Source: Bin87 sp963666415 (GTDB lineage: Bacteria; Chloroflexota; Dehalococcoidia; Lucifugimonadales; UBA3495). Taken from it: a stretch of DNA of 64,000 nt. The translations under genes and the position numbers were made by a program. The stretch's first letter is position 1, and each line of letters begins with the position of its first letter. The notes under the pieces were generated by a model, which ran no database searches, was not told the DNA's origin, and saw only the letters and a list, made by a program, of their open reading frames with translations. The DNA lies in contig CAXXPD010000003.1 in assembly GCA_963666415.2 (NCBI GenBank), positions 3,782,001 to 3,846,000 on the forward strand, read 5' to 3'. This document shows positions 8,773-17,932 of this stretch, in pieces.

Positions 8773-9195
8773 ATGAACATCAACGCCTACCTCCACTTCA
8801 ACGACAATTGCCGCGAGGCTTTCGAGTTCTATCGCTCGGTTTTCGGCGGCGAGTTCTCTTGGATTGCAACCTTCGGCGACGGCCCCGCTGACATGCCGGT
8901 GCCCGATGGTGAGAAAAACCGCATCATGCACATATCCCTGCCCATCGGCTCCGGCGTGCTCATGGGCAGCGACACTACCTCTTTGTTCGGGCCTCCTCCC
9001 CATGCCGGCAACAATTTCTCTATCAGCATCGCCACCGAAAGCCGGGCAGAAACCGACCGTCTAATCAATGGACTCTCGGCAGGCGGAACCGTTGCCATGC
9101 CGCCCCAGGATATGTTCTGGGGCGCCTACTTCGGTATGTGCACCGACCGGTTCGGCTTCAACTGGATGGTGAACTTCGAAACCGCCGCTGATTAG
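8773..9195 (+). CDS. VOC / PhnB-like protein
   Basis: A 140-residue protein of the vicinal-oxygen-chelate fold with two beta-alpha-beta-beta-beta modules. The N-terminal YLHFNDNCREAFEFY and the C-terminal WGAYFGMCTDRFGFNWMVN are typical of the PhnB/glyoxalase-like group. It starts 10 bp after the dehydrogenase stop and is probably cotranscribed with it. No enzymatic activity can be assigned; members of this group are often annotated from the fold alone. Confidence 0.8.
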   Translation: MNINAYLHFNDNCREAFEFYRSVFGGEFSWIATFGDGPADMPVPDGEKNRIMHISLPIGSGVLMGSDTTSLFGPPPHAGNNFSISIATESRAETDRLINGLSAGGTVAMPPQDMFWGAYFGMCTDRFGFNWMVNFETAAD

Positions 9196-9267
9196 TATTG
9201 AGGCCAACCAGCGCTTACCGTTGCATCTAACTGGAACCGCAAGGGCAACCCTCCGGAGGGTCTAACC

Positions 9268-10374
9268 GTGAAAGCGTCATACTTCGGCTGCATGGGATAT
9301 TCGGAGCGGCATTCGCTGCCTGGGGCCTGGCCGGTGGCGCCGGCGCACATCGACCCGGAAGCCTCCGAGCGGTCCTACCGGGAGGGATTGGCCGAATGCG
9401 AGCTGGCTGAATCGGTGGGTTTTGACTGGATCAGCGTATCGGAACATCATTACTCGGGCACCCGGCTCACCCCCAGCCCCGCCGTGATGGCGGCCACCGT
9501 CGCCCAACGGTGTCGGGTGGCCAGGATCGCCATGTTGGGGCAGCTCTTACCCATCAACAATCCCGTTCGCGCCGCCGAAGAGATCGGGATGCTGGACAAC
9601 TTGACCGGGGGACGGCTGGTAGTGGCGTTTATGCGGGGCACTCCCAATGAAGACGCCGTGCACGGTGTGGATCGTGAGGAAGCGCGGTCGCGGTTGCTTG
9701 AAGGCATAGATATCGTCCGCCACGCACTCACCGCCGCCGAACCATTCGCCTGGCACGGGCAACATTACGATTACGAGACTATCGCCGTATGGCCCCGTCC
9801 CATTCAGGGGGTGTCGCTGCCCATTTTCGTGGCCACCAGAAGCGAGCCCACGGTTGCTCACGCCGCGTCCAACCGGCTGGGTGTAGCCGTTTCCTACGAC
9901 CGCGCGGAGGATATGCAGCGGGTGATTGAGGCGTATTTCCGCTGCTGTGAAGACGCCGGCTGGCAACCCACGGCCGATAATATTGCTTACCGGGGCGGCA
10001 TCTGTCTGGCCGAAACCGATGCCCTGGCGGAAGAAAGACGCGCATTGATTTTGGAAGCTGCAGCGGCATCATCTCAGAATGCTTCGGCTATCCCAGGCCG
10101 AGCAACCGCGTCCGAACTTCCAGATGGGCCGTCCGATTGGCGTGTGGGGTTAGCCAACCCTCCCCAGACCAACGTCAACCGGGGCATTGGGTTCATGTTG
10201 AACTTCGTGGGAAGCCCGGACACGGTGGTGGAACAGCTGCGGGAATATCACGACCGTTGCAGTGTTGGGGTGGTGGATCTGGCTTTCCAGCAGCCGGGAC
10301 TACACCATGAAACGGTGATGAAATCCATCGAGCTGTTTGGCAGCGAGGTTTTGCCGCGCATCAAGGAGTTTTAG
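9268..10374 (+). CDS. Luciferase-like (LLM-class) flavin-dependent monooxygenase
   Basis: A 368-residue bacterial-luciferase-fold protein (TIM barrel) using reduced flavin and oxygen. Signature stretches include the SVSEHHYS segment, the PINNPVRAAEEIGMLDNLTGGRL block and the GSPDTVVEQL segment near the C-terminus. It starts with GTG preceded by GGAGGG, which lies within a small palindrome (ACCCTCCGGAGGGT) that could hide the ribosome site. Abundant in SAR202-type genomes (family knowledge). Substrate unknown. Confidence 0.85.
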   Translation: MKASYFGCMGYSERHSLPGAWPVAPAHIDPEASERSYREGLAECELAESVGFDWISVSEHHYSGTRLTPSPAVMAATVAQRCRVARIAMLGQLLPINNPVRAAEEIGMLDNLTGGRLVVAFMRGTPNEDAVHGVDREEARSRLLEGIDIVRHALTAAEPFAWHGQHYDYETIAVWPRPIQGVSLPIFVATRSEPTVAHAASNRLGVAVSYDRAEDMQRVIEAYFRCCEDAGWQPTADNIAYRGGICLAETDALAEERRALILEAAAASSQNASAIPGRATASELPDGPSDWRVGLANPPQTNVNRGIGFMLNFVGSPDTVVEQLREYHDRCSVGVVDLAFQQPGLHHETVMKSIELFGSEVLPRIKEF

Positions 10375-10438
10375 AAGGAGTTGCAGGTGGTACTGGCCAC
10401 AATCCGAGGCGCCCTCCCTCCGCGACTTCTACCTCACC

Positions 10439-10594
10439 CGTACCCACTTTAACCTGTCATTGCGAGGAGCGCAGCGACGTGGCAATCGCGATGCGGTTTA
10501 GTACACGTTGGCGAACCACCATTGCTACGGCGACGAGATTGCCACGCTGCGCTCGCAGGGCCAGTAGGCCGTTTGGTTTGACGAAGTGGGTACG
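10439..10594. repeat. MITE-like palindromic repeat, copy 2
   Basis: Outer inverted arms CGTACCCACTT (10439-10449) and AAGTGGGTACG (10584-10594) enclose TGTCATTGCGAG and an interior clearly homologous to copy 1 at 7526-7673, including the GAGATTGCC and CGCTGCGCTCGCA segments. It fills most of the gene-free stretch 10375-10678. Confidence 0.7.
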
Positions 10595-10678
10595 CGTGGG
10601 CGACTTCGACGCGTTGACGCTGCGTGTTTGCCGGTCTAGCATGGGATCAAAGCTGGTAAACACCGGTCTGGAGCGACG

Positions 10679-11065
10679 ATGACCACCAAAGAGATGAACT
10701 CGCAGGAACACGGCCAGACGGCCCGTGATTTTTTGGTCGCGTCCGACCGGGAATTCGCCTCGGGAGACGACCTCCAGGGTTCGGAAAAATTGTACGGAGC
10801 GGCCACTCACGTCGTATCAGCGCTGGCTCAGCAGCGGGGCTGGCAGTATCGAAGCCACCGCTCCATGAAGAATGCGGTATCCCAGCTGGCGGACGAATAC
10901 GACGACCCGTTCATCGCCGGAGGATTCACGGCGGCAGAAAGATTTCATATACATTTCTTCCATCAAGACATGGAAGACTATGAGATTGAATTTAATCGGC
11001 CTATAGTCCACCGTTTCGTCAACCATATGCTGGACCAGTTGGACGGCGGGGTCGCTGGCCTGTGA
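10679..11065 (+). CDS. PaREP1 / HEPN-like small protein
   Basis: A 128-residue protein with the pattern of PaREP1-type proteins: ARDFLVASDREFASGD, then EKLYGAATHVV and a RGWxxRSHRSM segment, followed by helices ending in an HxxFF-like motif. The fold is expected to be an all-alpha HEPN-like bundle. Its role is unknown; related proteins occur as orphans or near nucleotidyltransferases. It lies 65 bp upstream of tRNA-Ser. Confidence 0.55.
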   Translation: MTTKEMNSQEHGQTARDFLVASDREFASGDDLQGSEKLYGAATHVVSALAQQRGWQYRSHRSMKNAVSQLADEYDDPFIAGGFTAAERFHIHFFHQDMEDYEIEFNRPIVHRFVNHMLDQLDGGVAGL

Positions 11066-11130
11066 GGCCGTGGCGCTCGTTTGTGTCCCGGTTCACAATC
11101 GGCTATAATTTACTAAACCCTACTGGGTTG

Positions 11131-11222
11131 GGAGGGATCGCATAGTGGTCTAGTGCGGGCGCCTGCTAAGCGCTTATCCTGGGAAACTGGGATCGCGGGT
11201 TCGAATCCCGCTCCCTCCGCCA
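11131..11222 (+). tRNA. tRNA-Ser (anticodon GCT)
   Basis: The acceptor stem GGAGGGA pairs with TCCCTCC, the anticodon GCT sits at 11165-11167, a long class II variable arm follows, the T-arm GGTTCGAATCC is canonical and CCA is encoded at 11220-11222. A TATAAT box lies at 11104-11109. The 3' end doubles as the left attachment site of the adjacent island. Confidence 0.93.
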
Positions 11223-11224
11223 TT
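11209..11224 (+). other. attL: left attachment repeat of the island
   Basis: The 16-bp sequence CGCTCCCTCCGCCATT, overlapping the tRNA-Ser 3' end, recurs exactly at 17933-17948. Confidence 0.75.
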
Positions 11225-11371
11225 TTACAACGTAAATATCGCCGACCATCGGCCGTTTCCTACCTAATGTGAGCAGGAAATGGCTATTTTGATGTCCTGC
11301 AACGTCCACCATAATCCCGTCGTATCCGCTAAAATAATGGCATAGAACTGGTATAGGCAGGACAAGGTTCG

Positions 11372-12583
11372 ATGACCCCCAAACGCAAGCGCAACTCCCT
11401 TTCCCCGGTTTTCGTTCAGTCGGTTCAAAAAACGGGCACATACTCGGACGGGGGCGGCCTCAATCTACGGGTAGAAGATTCGGGAACCAAGTACTGGTTC
11501 CAGCGGGTTACCATTGACGGCAAACGCCGAAATTTGGGCCTCGGCGGGTATCCGACGGTTTCCCTCGCCGAAGCTCGGAAGGCAGCTCTGGGCAACGCCA
11601 GGACGATCCGGGAAGGCCGAGACCCGCTGGCGGAGAAACGCGAGGCGATCGCATCCCGCCAGAGACCACCCACGCCGACCTTCGCTGCAGCGACGGAAAT
11701 CGTGATCGAAATGCGCCGCCCAGGCTGGACGAACGCGAAACACGCCGCCCAATGGACCAGCACGCTCTCCACCTACGCTCACCCCGTGATTGGGGACAAG
11801 TTGGTTTCCGACATCACCAGCGCGGACATCCTGGCCGTCCTGTCGCCAATATGGATGGAGAAACCCGAGACGGCCAGTCGGGTGCGCCAGCGGGCGGAAA
11901 CGGTTCTGGATTGGGCTGTCGCCCAAGGCTATCGGACTGACAACCCGGCCACTCGTTCCATAACCAAGGTGTTGCCGAAGACGCCACGAACCAAGCAGCA
12001 CCATCCGGCGCTGCACTACCGAGACGTGCCGCCGGCGTTGGAAAAAGTCCGGACGTCAACTGCGGACACGGTCACCAAGTTGGCCTTTGAGTTCCTGGCG
12101 CTGACGGCGGCGCGCAGTGGCGAGGTCAGGCTCGCTACCTGGGCTGAAATTGATTGGACCAAACGAAAATGGACGGTGCCCGCTGAACGGATGAAGGCGC
12201 GCCGCGAACACCAGGTGCCACTGTCCGGCAGGTCAATAGAGGTGCTCCGGCAGGCCGAAGAGTTGGCCGACGGATCTGGCGCACTGGTGTTCCCGGGTCT
12301 CCGCGGGAAGCCATTGTCCGACATGGTGTTCACGGCCATGTTGCGGAGACTCGAAATACCCGCTGTTGCCCATGGCTTCCGCAGCAGCTTCAAAGACTGG
12401 TGCATCGAATGCACGAGCGCTAGTTGGGAGCTGGGTGAAACTGCGCTGGCACACAACCTCGGGAACTCCACCGAGCAGGCCTATGCGCGGACTGACCTGT
12501 TTGAACAACGACGCCGGTTCATAGACCAGTGGGCGGATTTCGTGGGTTACGGACACAAACAGATCGGTATGCCGGGTATCTGA
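11372..12583 (+). CDS. P4-type tyrosine recombinase (integrase)
   Basis: A 403-residue site-specific recombinase. The N-terminal DUF4102-type arm-binding domain (SDGGGLNLRV...GLGGYPTVSLAEAR) spans about residues 25-70, a core-binding domain covers about 105-195, and the catalytic domain has Arg248 (AARSGEVR), His334 and Arg337 (HGFR), His361 and nucleophile Tyr371. It appears intact. It is predicted to integrate its element at the tRNA-Ser 3' end 150 bp away. Confidence 0.9.
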   Translation: MTPKRKRNSLSPVFVQSVQKTGTYSDGGGLNLRVEDSGTKYWFQRVTIDGKRRNLGLGGYPTVSLAEARKAALGNARTIREGRDPLAEKREAIASRQRPPTPTFAAATEIVIEMRRPGWTNAKHAAQWTSTLSTYAHPVIGDKLVSDITSADILAVLSPIWMEKPETASRVRQRAETVLDWAVAQGYRTDNPATRSITKVLPKTPRTKQHHPALHYRDVPPALEKVRTSTADTVTKLAFEFLALTAARSGEVRLATWAEIDWTKRKWTVPAERMKARREHQVPLSGRSIEVLRQAEELADGSGALVFPGLRGKPLSDMVFTAMLRRLEIPAVAHGFRSSFKDWCIECTSASWELGETALAHNLGNSTEQAYARTDLFEQRRRFIDQWADFVGYGHKQIGMPGI

Positions 12584-12777
12584 CTCCGCCCGGCTTGCGG
12601 GGCTTTTGTCCAGTGTCGCCGACGTAGCATCCGGCCCGTTCTCGCTGCGGGACCCACACACCGGACTACACGCCGTCGGATCTCTGACAGATTTCTGCTT
12701 CCAGGCGTTGGTCTGCCGCTGAATGCCCTTCCCTGAGTCGTGTGTGCCACCTGGGCTGAAATATACGTACACGCGTG

Positions 12778-13330
12778 TCCCGCGTCAACCAGGGTTGGCG
12801 GTTCCCGTTGCATCATTGAAGAATGTTACCGGAAAATCAACACTTTGGATGGCCCCCAATCGGCGCCATCACCCGCATTCCAATGGGGTCCGTCAGGCTT
12901 GATTCACACACCACGTACACCATGTTGTTCCCGATAATGCCTCGCCACTGCTGCACGCGCCGCCGCAACGCACTCAGGTGAGCCCTGTTGAAACGGTGCG
13001 GCTCAGCCTCTCGCAATCGGCCCAGCAGTGCCACTGGACTGGCGTCCTGATCCTCCTGCGACCAGCCCAACACGTCGCACCACACTCACTTGAAGGAGTC
13101 CTTCCGCGTCCACCAAGAGCGCTGCGGTTTCACCCACGGTTTACGATCGGCCTGCTTTTGCACCTCCAGCCACCGGTCGAAAAGTTTGGCCTGATACCGG
13201 TCCAGTCTCCCGCCCATGGAGTGGGCCTGAGTTCAAGGCAGACGATGGCAGACAAGGCCGACTGAGCTTGCCTGATGGTGTGCAACGATGCCACCGGGTC
13301 CAAGGTAGCTATTCGTTCAGCCAGTGCTGT
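12778..13330 (-). pseudogene. Degenerate IS21-like element (end plus istA fragment)
   Basis: TGTCCCGCGTCAAC at 12778 matches the terminal sequence of the two IS21 copies elsewhere in the window, followed by a GGTTGGCGGTT stretch resembling their internal repeats. A leftward frame at 12837-13085 reads WCDVLGW...LLGRLREAEPHRF...LRRRVQQWR, the pattern of the IstA segment between its HTH and catalytic core. Frameshifts and stops break it and no catalytic residues remain. Nothing else is recognisable at 12584-12777. Confidence 0.45.
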
Positions 13331-13339
13331 GTTCGCTTC

Positions 13340-14704
13340 GGTAGTGTCCCGTCAAGTAGTGTAAAAGCGCGTCATCCCTTTTGATGTTGATCAGGCCGCT
13401 GCGTCCAGCATATTGGGCGTCGGCAGTGCCTCGTTGCCGGCGGCGTTGGGGATGGTGAGGTAGCGGCGGGCTTCGGCCCATTCGTCGTGTTGCTCGGCCA
13501 GCACCGCGCCCACCAGGCGCCGCGCCGATAGCCGGTTGGGGAAAATGCCCACCACGTCAGTCCGGCGCCTTATCTCCCGGTTCAGCCGTTCCTGCGGGTT
13601 GTTGGACCACAGCTTCTGCCAGTGGGCCACTGGGAAGGCCGTGAAGGCCAGGATGTCCGGCGCGGCATCCGCCAGCAGTTCGGCCACCTGGGCAAAGGGC
13701 TCCCGGAGTTGTTCCACCACTCGGTCCAATTGGCCGTGGACCTCGGCGGGAGACAGTTGCTGGTAGATGGTGCGTACCATGGTGGCCACGCCGGGTTGGG
13801 CACGCTTGGGCACTCGGGTGAGCAGGTTGGCCATGAAGTGGGTGCGGCAGCGTTGCCAGCTGGCCCCAGTGAACACCGCGGCGATGGCGTTCTTCAGCCC
13901 CTGGTGAGCATCGGAGGTTACCAGCTCCACCCCGCTGAGGCCCCGAGCGGTCAGAGACCGCAGGAAGGCCAGCCAGAAGGCGCCGTCCTCGCTGGCGCCC
14001 ACGTCCATACCCAGGATCTCACGCTGCCCTTCGGCATTGACCCCCGTCGCCACCACCACGCAGACGTTGACGATGCGACCGCCCTCCCGAACCTTCTGGG
14101 TCAGGCCGTCCAGCCACACGTAGGGGTAGGGACCACCGTCCAGGGGCCGACCCAGGAAACTCTCCACCACTTCGTCCAGTTGCTCGCAGATGCGCGACAC
14201 CTGGCTGCTGGAGATGCCGTCGCAACCCAGGGCCTTGATCAGATCGTCCACCCGCCGAGTGGACACGCCTTCTACATAGGCTTGCTGGATGACGGCCAGC
14301 AGGGCTTTCTCGCTGCGCCGCCGCGGTTCCAGCAAGCTGGGGAAGTAGCTGCCTTCCCGCAGCTTGGGAATATGCAACTCCATGGTGCCGACCCGGGTGT
14401 CCCAGGTGCGGTTGCGGTAGCCGTTGCGGTAGGTGACCCGCTCCGGGCTGCGTTCGCCGTGCTGGGCGCCGATCTGGGCGGAAACCTCGGCGTCCATGAT
14501 GCCGTCCACCAGGACCCTCAGTGCTTCCCGCAGCAAGTCCACGTCTCCGTCCATACCACGCTTGCGTAATAATTCCAAAAGATCCATTCTTTGCTTGACC
14601 ACCGTCGTTCTCCTTGGTTGGGTTGTTGTGATTCCACAAGGATGACGCGGTGGTCAGCGTTTTGCCAACCGCCTAACTCTTACACCACTTCCTGGGACTC
14701 TACT
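13340..14704 (-). mobile_element. IS256-family IS, copy 1
   Basis: Ends GGTAGTGTCCCGTCAAGTAG and its partner AGTAGAGTCCCAGGAAGTGG form imperfect inverted repeats. The flanking octamers TTCGCTTC and GAACCCGA do not match, so its neighbourhood has been rearranged since insertion. Confidence 0.85.
13391..14602 (-). CDS. IS256-family (Mutator-like) transposase, copy 1
   Basis: A 403-residue DDE transposase. The N-terminal part has ERVTYRNGYR, then WDTRVGTMEL; the catalytic core shows YPYVWLDGL (first Asp), VTSDAHQGLKNA (second Asp) and the C-terminal NNPQERLNREIRRRTDVVGIFPN with the catalytic Glu. Full length and intact, nearly identical to the other three copies in the window. Confidence 0.92.
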   Translation of the reverse strand: MVKQRMDLLELLRKRGMDGDVDLLREALRVLVDGIMDAEVSAQIGAQHGERSPERVTYRNGYRNRTWDTRVGTMELHIPKLREGSYFPSLLEPRRRSEKALLAVIQQAYVEGVSTRRVDDLIKALGCDGISSSQVSRICEQLDEVVESFLGRPLDGGPYPYVWLDGLTQKVREGGRIVNVCVVVATGVNAEGQREILGMDVGASEDGAFWLAFLRSLTARGLSGVELVTSDAHQGLKNAIAAVFTGASWQRCRTHFMANLLTRVPKRAQPGVATMVRTIYQQLSPAEVHGQLDRVVEQLREPFAQVAELLADAAPDILAFTAFPVAHWQKLWSNNPQERLNREIRRRTDVVGIFPNRLSARRLVGAVLAEQHDEWAEARRYLTIPNAAGNEALPTPNMLDAAA

Positions 14705-15060
14705 GAACCCGAGGAAACCGGCGTTTTATCAAGGCCGGTTTTCCGGTCGGTCCCCAGCGCCGGACGCATTCCACCGTACGAGAAACAGTGGTCGGCAGCT
14801 CAGCGATGATATTATTTCCACCGCCAACGGCTGTCATGATGATCGCCTCCGGCGGAGCGGCCGGCAATGAGTACGTCGAACATCCACACTCTGCGGCAAT
14901 TCACCACCAATTGCTGGAATGCCCACGATCCAGACATAGCCTCGGAATCCGCATCCAGACCTTGGGCGGACACGGGTCACGACCGCTCAGGCAAGATGCC
15001 AATGCGCGAGCTGACCGGGGCTTTTATCCAGCAGCCTCGGCCACCGGTATGGAGACAAAC
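14705..15060. other. Gene-free stretch upstream of the DHH gene
   Basis: The frame of the DHH gene is open back to 14788, but that extension has no ribosome site and an arbitrary composition. No other gene, repeat or terminator is convincing here. Confidence 0.5.
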
Positions 15061-15936
15061 ATGCAAAGAGAGCAGACCGCCGTCATTTACCACGCGTCAT
15101 GCCCCGACGGGTTCGGCGCTGCGTGGGCTGCCCACCGCGTTCTGGGAGAACGCACCCAGTACCTGCCCATGAATCACGGCGACCCAATCCCCCAGATTGA
15201 TGACGACACCAGGGTTTACATCCTGGACTTCTCCTTTGACCGGGAGCGGATGGGCGAGCTACAGCGTAAGCATGGGCAGGACAACGTGATCCTGCTGGAC
15301 CACCACATCACCGCAGCGCAGGAATTGTCCGAACTGCCCAACTGTCATATTGACCTCTCCAAATCGGGCGCGGTCCTGAGCTGGGAACACTTTCACACCG
15401 GGTCGGCGGTGCCCACGCTCCTGCGCTACGTCCAGGACAAGGACCTTTGGACCTGGGAGTTGCCCGATAGCCGCGCCATGTCCGCGTATCTGAGCTCACG
15501 CGAGATGGACTTCGACACCTGGGACAACATCGCCCGGGACTTTGAAACTGCCGAGGGACAGCTGACAGCGGTGGAATCCGGCAAGGCCATCCTCCGGAGC
15601 AAGCAACAGGACGTCCGACAGATCGCCCAGTCAGCACACTTCGGGCAAGTGGGAGAACATCGGGTTCCGGTGGTCAACTCATCGATCATGCAGAGCGAAA
15701 TCGGCGAGTACCTGGTCAACACGCATCCAGAGTCGCCGTTCGCGGCCATTTACTTTGATGTGTCGTCCACGGTCAGAAAGTGGAGCCTGCGCAGCCGCAG
15801 CAACGGCTTCGACGTGAGCCAGTTGGCCAAGCAGTTCGGCGGGGGCGGGCACCCGGCCGCCGCCGGATTCAGCCAGTCCATTCAGAGTCAGCCACCGGTG
15901 GTTGGGGCCGAGCCGCCCCCATCAGCGACAACGTAG
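15061..15936 (+). CDS. DHH-family phosphoesterase
   Basis: A 291-residue protein of the DHH/DHHA1 superfamily, which hydrolyses phosphodiester bonds in short RNAs, cyclic dinucleotides or pAp. The N-terminal HASCPDGFGAAW replaces the DxD motif in the way seen in one DHH subgroup, followed by VYILDFSFD, the diagnostic LLDHH (about residue 80) and the DHHA1 glycine loop FGGGGHPAAAG. The start at 15061 has GGAGA 8 bases upstream. It is the only non-mobility gene in the island and lies between two inverted IS256 copies. A role in nucleotide signalling or defence is possible but unproven. Confidence 0.75.
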   Translation: MQREQTAVIYHASCPDGFGAAWAAHRVLGERTQYLPMNHGDPIPQIDDDTRVYILDFSFDRERMGELQRKHGQDNVILLDHHITAAQELSELPNCHIDLSKSGAVLSWEHFHTGSAVPTLLRYVQDKDLWTWELPDSRAMSAYLSSREMDFDTWDNIARDFETAEGQLTAVESGKAILRSKQQDVRQIAQSAHFGQVGEHRVPVVNSSIMQSEIGEYLVNTHPESPFAAIYFDVSSTVRKWSLRSRSNGFDVSQLAKQFGGGGHPAAAGFSQSIQSQPPVVGAEPPPSATT

Positions 15937-16007
15937 CCTGGCTGCAAGTGGTTCATCGCTGGCCAGACTTGCCGGCAGTGGCCAAGGTTACCGCTACCCG
16001 ACAACTG

Positions 16008-17372
16008 AGTAGAGTCCCAGGAAGTGGTGTAAGAGTTAGGCGGTTGGCAAAACGCTGACCACCGCGTCATCCTTGTGGAATCACAACAACCCAACCAAGG
16101 AGAACGACGGTGGTCAAGCAAAGAATGGATCTTTTGGAATTATTACGCAAGCGTGGTATGGACGGAGACGTGGACTTGCTGCGGGAAGCACTGCGGGTCC
16201 TGGTGGACGGCATCATGGACGCCGAGGTTTCCGCCCAGATCGGCGCCCAGCACGGCGAACGCAGCCCGGAGCGGGTCACCTACCGCAACGGCTACCGCAA
16301 CCGCACCTGGGACACCCGGGTGGGCACCATGGAGTTGCACATTCCCAAGCTGCAGGAAGGCAGCTACTTCCCCAGCCTGCTGGAACCGCGGCGGCGCAGC
16401 GAGAAAGCCCTGCTGGCCGTCATCCAGCAAGCCTATGTAGAAGGCGTGTCCACTCGGCGGGTGGACGATCTGATCAAGGCCCTGGGTTGCGACGGCATCT
16501 CCAGCAGCCAGGTGTCGCGCATCTGCGAGCAACTGGACGAAGTGGTGGAGAGTTTCCTGGGTCGGCCCCTGGACGGTGGTCCCTACCCCTACGTGTGGCT
16601 GGACGGCCTGACCCAGAAGGTTCGGGAGGGCGGTCGCATCGTCAACGTCTGCGTGGTGGTGGCGACGGGGGTCAATGCCGAAGGGCAGCGTGAGATCCTG
16701 GGTATGGACGTGGGCGCCAGCGAGGACGGCGCCTTCTGGCTGGCCTTCCTGCGGTCTCTGACCGCTCGGGGCCTCAGCGGGGTGGAGCTGGTAACCTCCG
16801 ATGCTCACCAGGGGCTGAAGAACGCCATCGCCGCGGTGTTCACTGGGGCCAGCTGGCAACGCTGCCGCACCCACTTCATGGCCAACCTGCTCACCCGAGT
16901 GCCCAAGCGTGCCCAACCCGGCGTGGCCACCATGGTACGCACCATCTACCAGCAACTGTCTCCCGCCGAGGTCCACGGCCAATTGGACCGAGTGGTGGAA
17001 CAACTCCGGGAGCCCTTTGCCCAGGTGGCCGAACTGCTGGCGGATGCCGCGCCGGACATCCTGGCCTTCACGGCCTTCCCAGTGGCCCACTGGCAGAAGC
17101 TGTGGTCCAACAACCCGCAGGAACGGCTGAACCGGGAGATAAGGCGCCGGACTGACGTGGTGGGCATTTTCCCCAACCGGCTATCGGCGCGGCGCCTGGT
17201 GGGCGCGGTGCTGGCCGAGCAACACGACGAATGGGCCGAAGCCCGCCGCTACCTCACCATCCCCAACGCCGCCGGCAACGAGGCACTGCCGAAGCCCAAT
17301 ATGCTGGACGCAGCGGCCTGATCAACATCAAAAGGGATGACGCGCTTTTACACTACTTGACGGGACACTACC
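16008..17372 (+). mobile_element. IS256-family IS, copy 2
   Basis: Starts AGTAGAGTCCCAGG and ends CGGGACACTACC, flanked by the 8-bp target duplication GACAACTG (16000-16007 and 17373-17380). It lies in inverted orientation to copy 1. Confidence 0.92.
16110..17321 (+). CDS. IS256-family transposase, copy 2
   Basis: A 403-residue transposase differing from copy 1 by only a few residues, with the same complete DDE motifs. It is preceded by AAGGAGAACGACG. The 5' leader matches copy 1, not copies 3 and 4, so copies 1 and 2 form one subtype. Confidence 0.92.
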   Translation: MVKQRMDLLELLRKRGMDGDVDLLREALRVLVDGIMDAEVSAQIGAQHGERSPERVTYRNGYRNRTWDTRVGTMELHIPKLQEGSYFPSLLEPRRRSEKALLAVIQQAYVEGVSTRRVDDLIKALGCDGISSSQVSRICEQLDEVVESFLGRPLDGGPYPYVWLDGLTQKVREGGRIVNVCVVVATGVNAEGQREILGMDVGASEDGAFWLAFLRSLTARGLSGVELVTSDAHQGLKNAIAAVFTGASWQRCRTHFMANLLTRVPKRAQPGVATMVRTIYQQLSPAEVHGQLDRVVEQLREPFAQVAELLADAAPDILAFTAFPVAHWQKLWSNNPQERLNREIRRRTDVVGIFPNRLSARRLVGAVLAEQHDEWAEARRYLTIPNAAGNEALPKPNMLDAAA

Positions 17373-17601
17373 GACAACTGCGAAACCAATCCAGTACGGG
17401 AACCCGCTATTACTTGCCGAGCCACTCCTTCACCCCAGAGAGATGCAACGGTATTGTGCGCAGCCATTGGGGCGTTGAGAACCAACTGCGTTCGATACTG
17501 GGCGTAGTGTTAATGAAGCCCGGCTCCGCAACCGCAAGGCGAACTGCGCGGAAAGTCTGGTTTCGCTACGCAAATCGGGTCTGAACACCGCCAGAATGTA
17601 A

Positions 17602-17932
17602 CCAGCAACGGCTCGGTGCGAGGCAGGCTCGAACGCGCTGGCTGGGACAACCATTTCTGCGTTATTGTCCTTCCCCAACTCGCCAACATCCAAATGCGAC
17701 AGCCCTGCAGAGCAGGTATAACAACTTTGACATATTTGCAGCGTTTGTGTATCGTTTCTGTCACCGTAGTGCCCGCCCAGGATAGCTACGAGGCGCATAG
17801 GGGATAACCCAAGGCGGCTAAACACGAAGCAAAAACAACGCGAAATAATAGGTATATGAAATGGTACATGGCTAGGTTTCAGACCCGCTAACAACCTTGA
17901 TTCAAGTACAAATATACAGCCAAAATGGTAGA
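17602..17932. other. Gene-free right end of the island
   Basis: A lower-GC stretch between the ISAs1 relic and attR with no supported gene. It probably contains integrase arm sites, but none can be defined by eye. Confidence 0.4.

Larger units (their letters stand above)
15937..17601 (+). pseudogene. ISAs1-family transposase relic split by IS256 copy 2
   Basis: The segment before IS256 reads RWPDLPAVAKVTATRQ and the segment after it continues LRNQSSTGTRYYLPS, then SHWGVENQL; after a frameshift comes ARLRNRKANCAESLVSLRK to a stop at 17599-17601. This matches the C-terminal third of ISAs1 transposases (compare DWPGLRSVVKV, RYYISS and HWSIEN in copy B). The octamer GACAACTG at 16000-16007 is duplicated at 17373-17380 on the other side of IS256. 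Confidence 0.75.

Noticed and set aside
11166..11441. Leftward frame across the tRNA
   Set aside because: It overlaps tRNA-Ser and the integrase start and shows no coding signal.
13622..14569. Long open frame antisense to the IS256 transposase (repeated at every IS256 copy)
   Set aside because: It mirrors the transposase codons on the other strand, is rich in Gly/His/Gln, has no ribosome site and occurs only because the GC-rich transposase lacks antisense stops.
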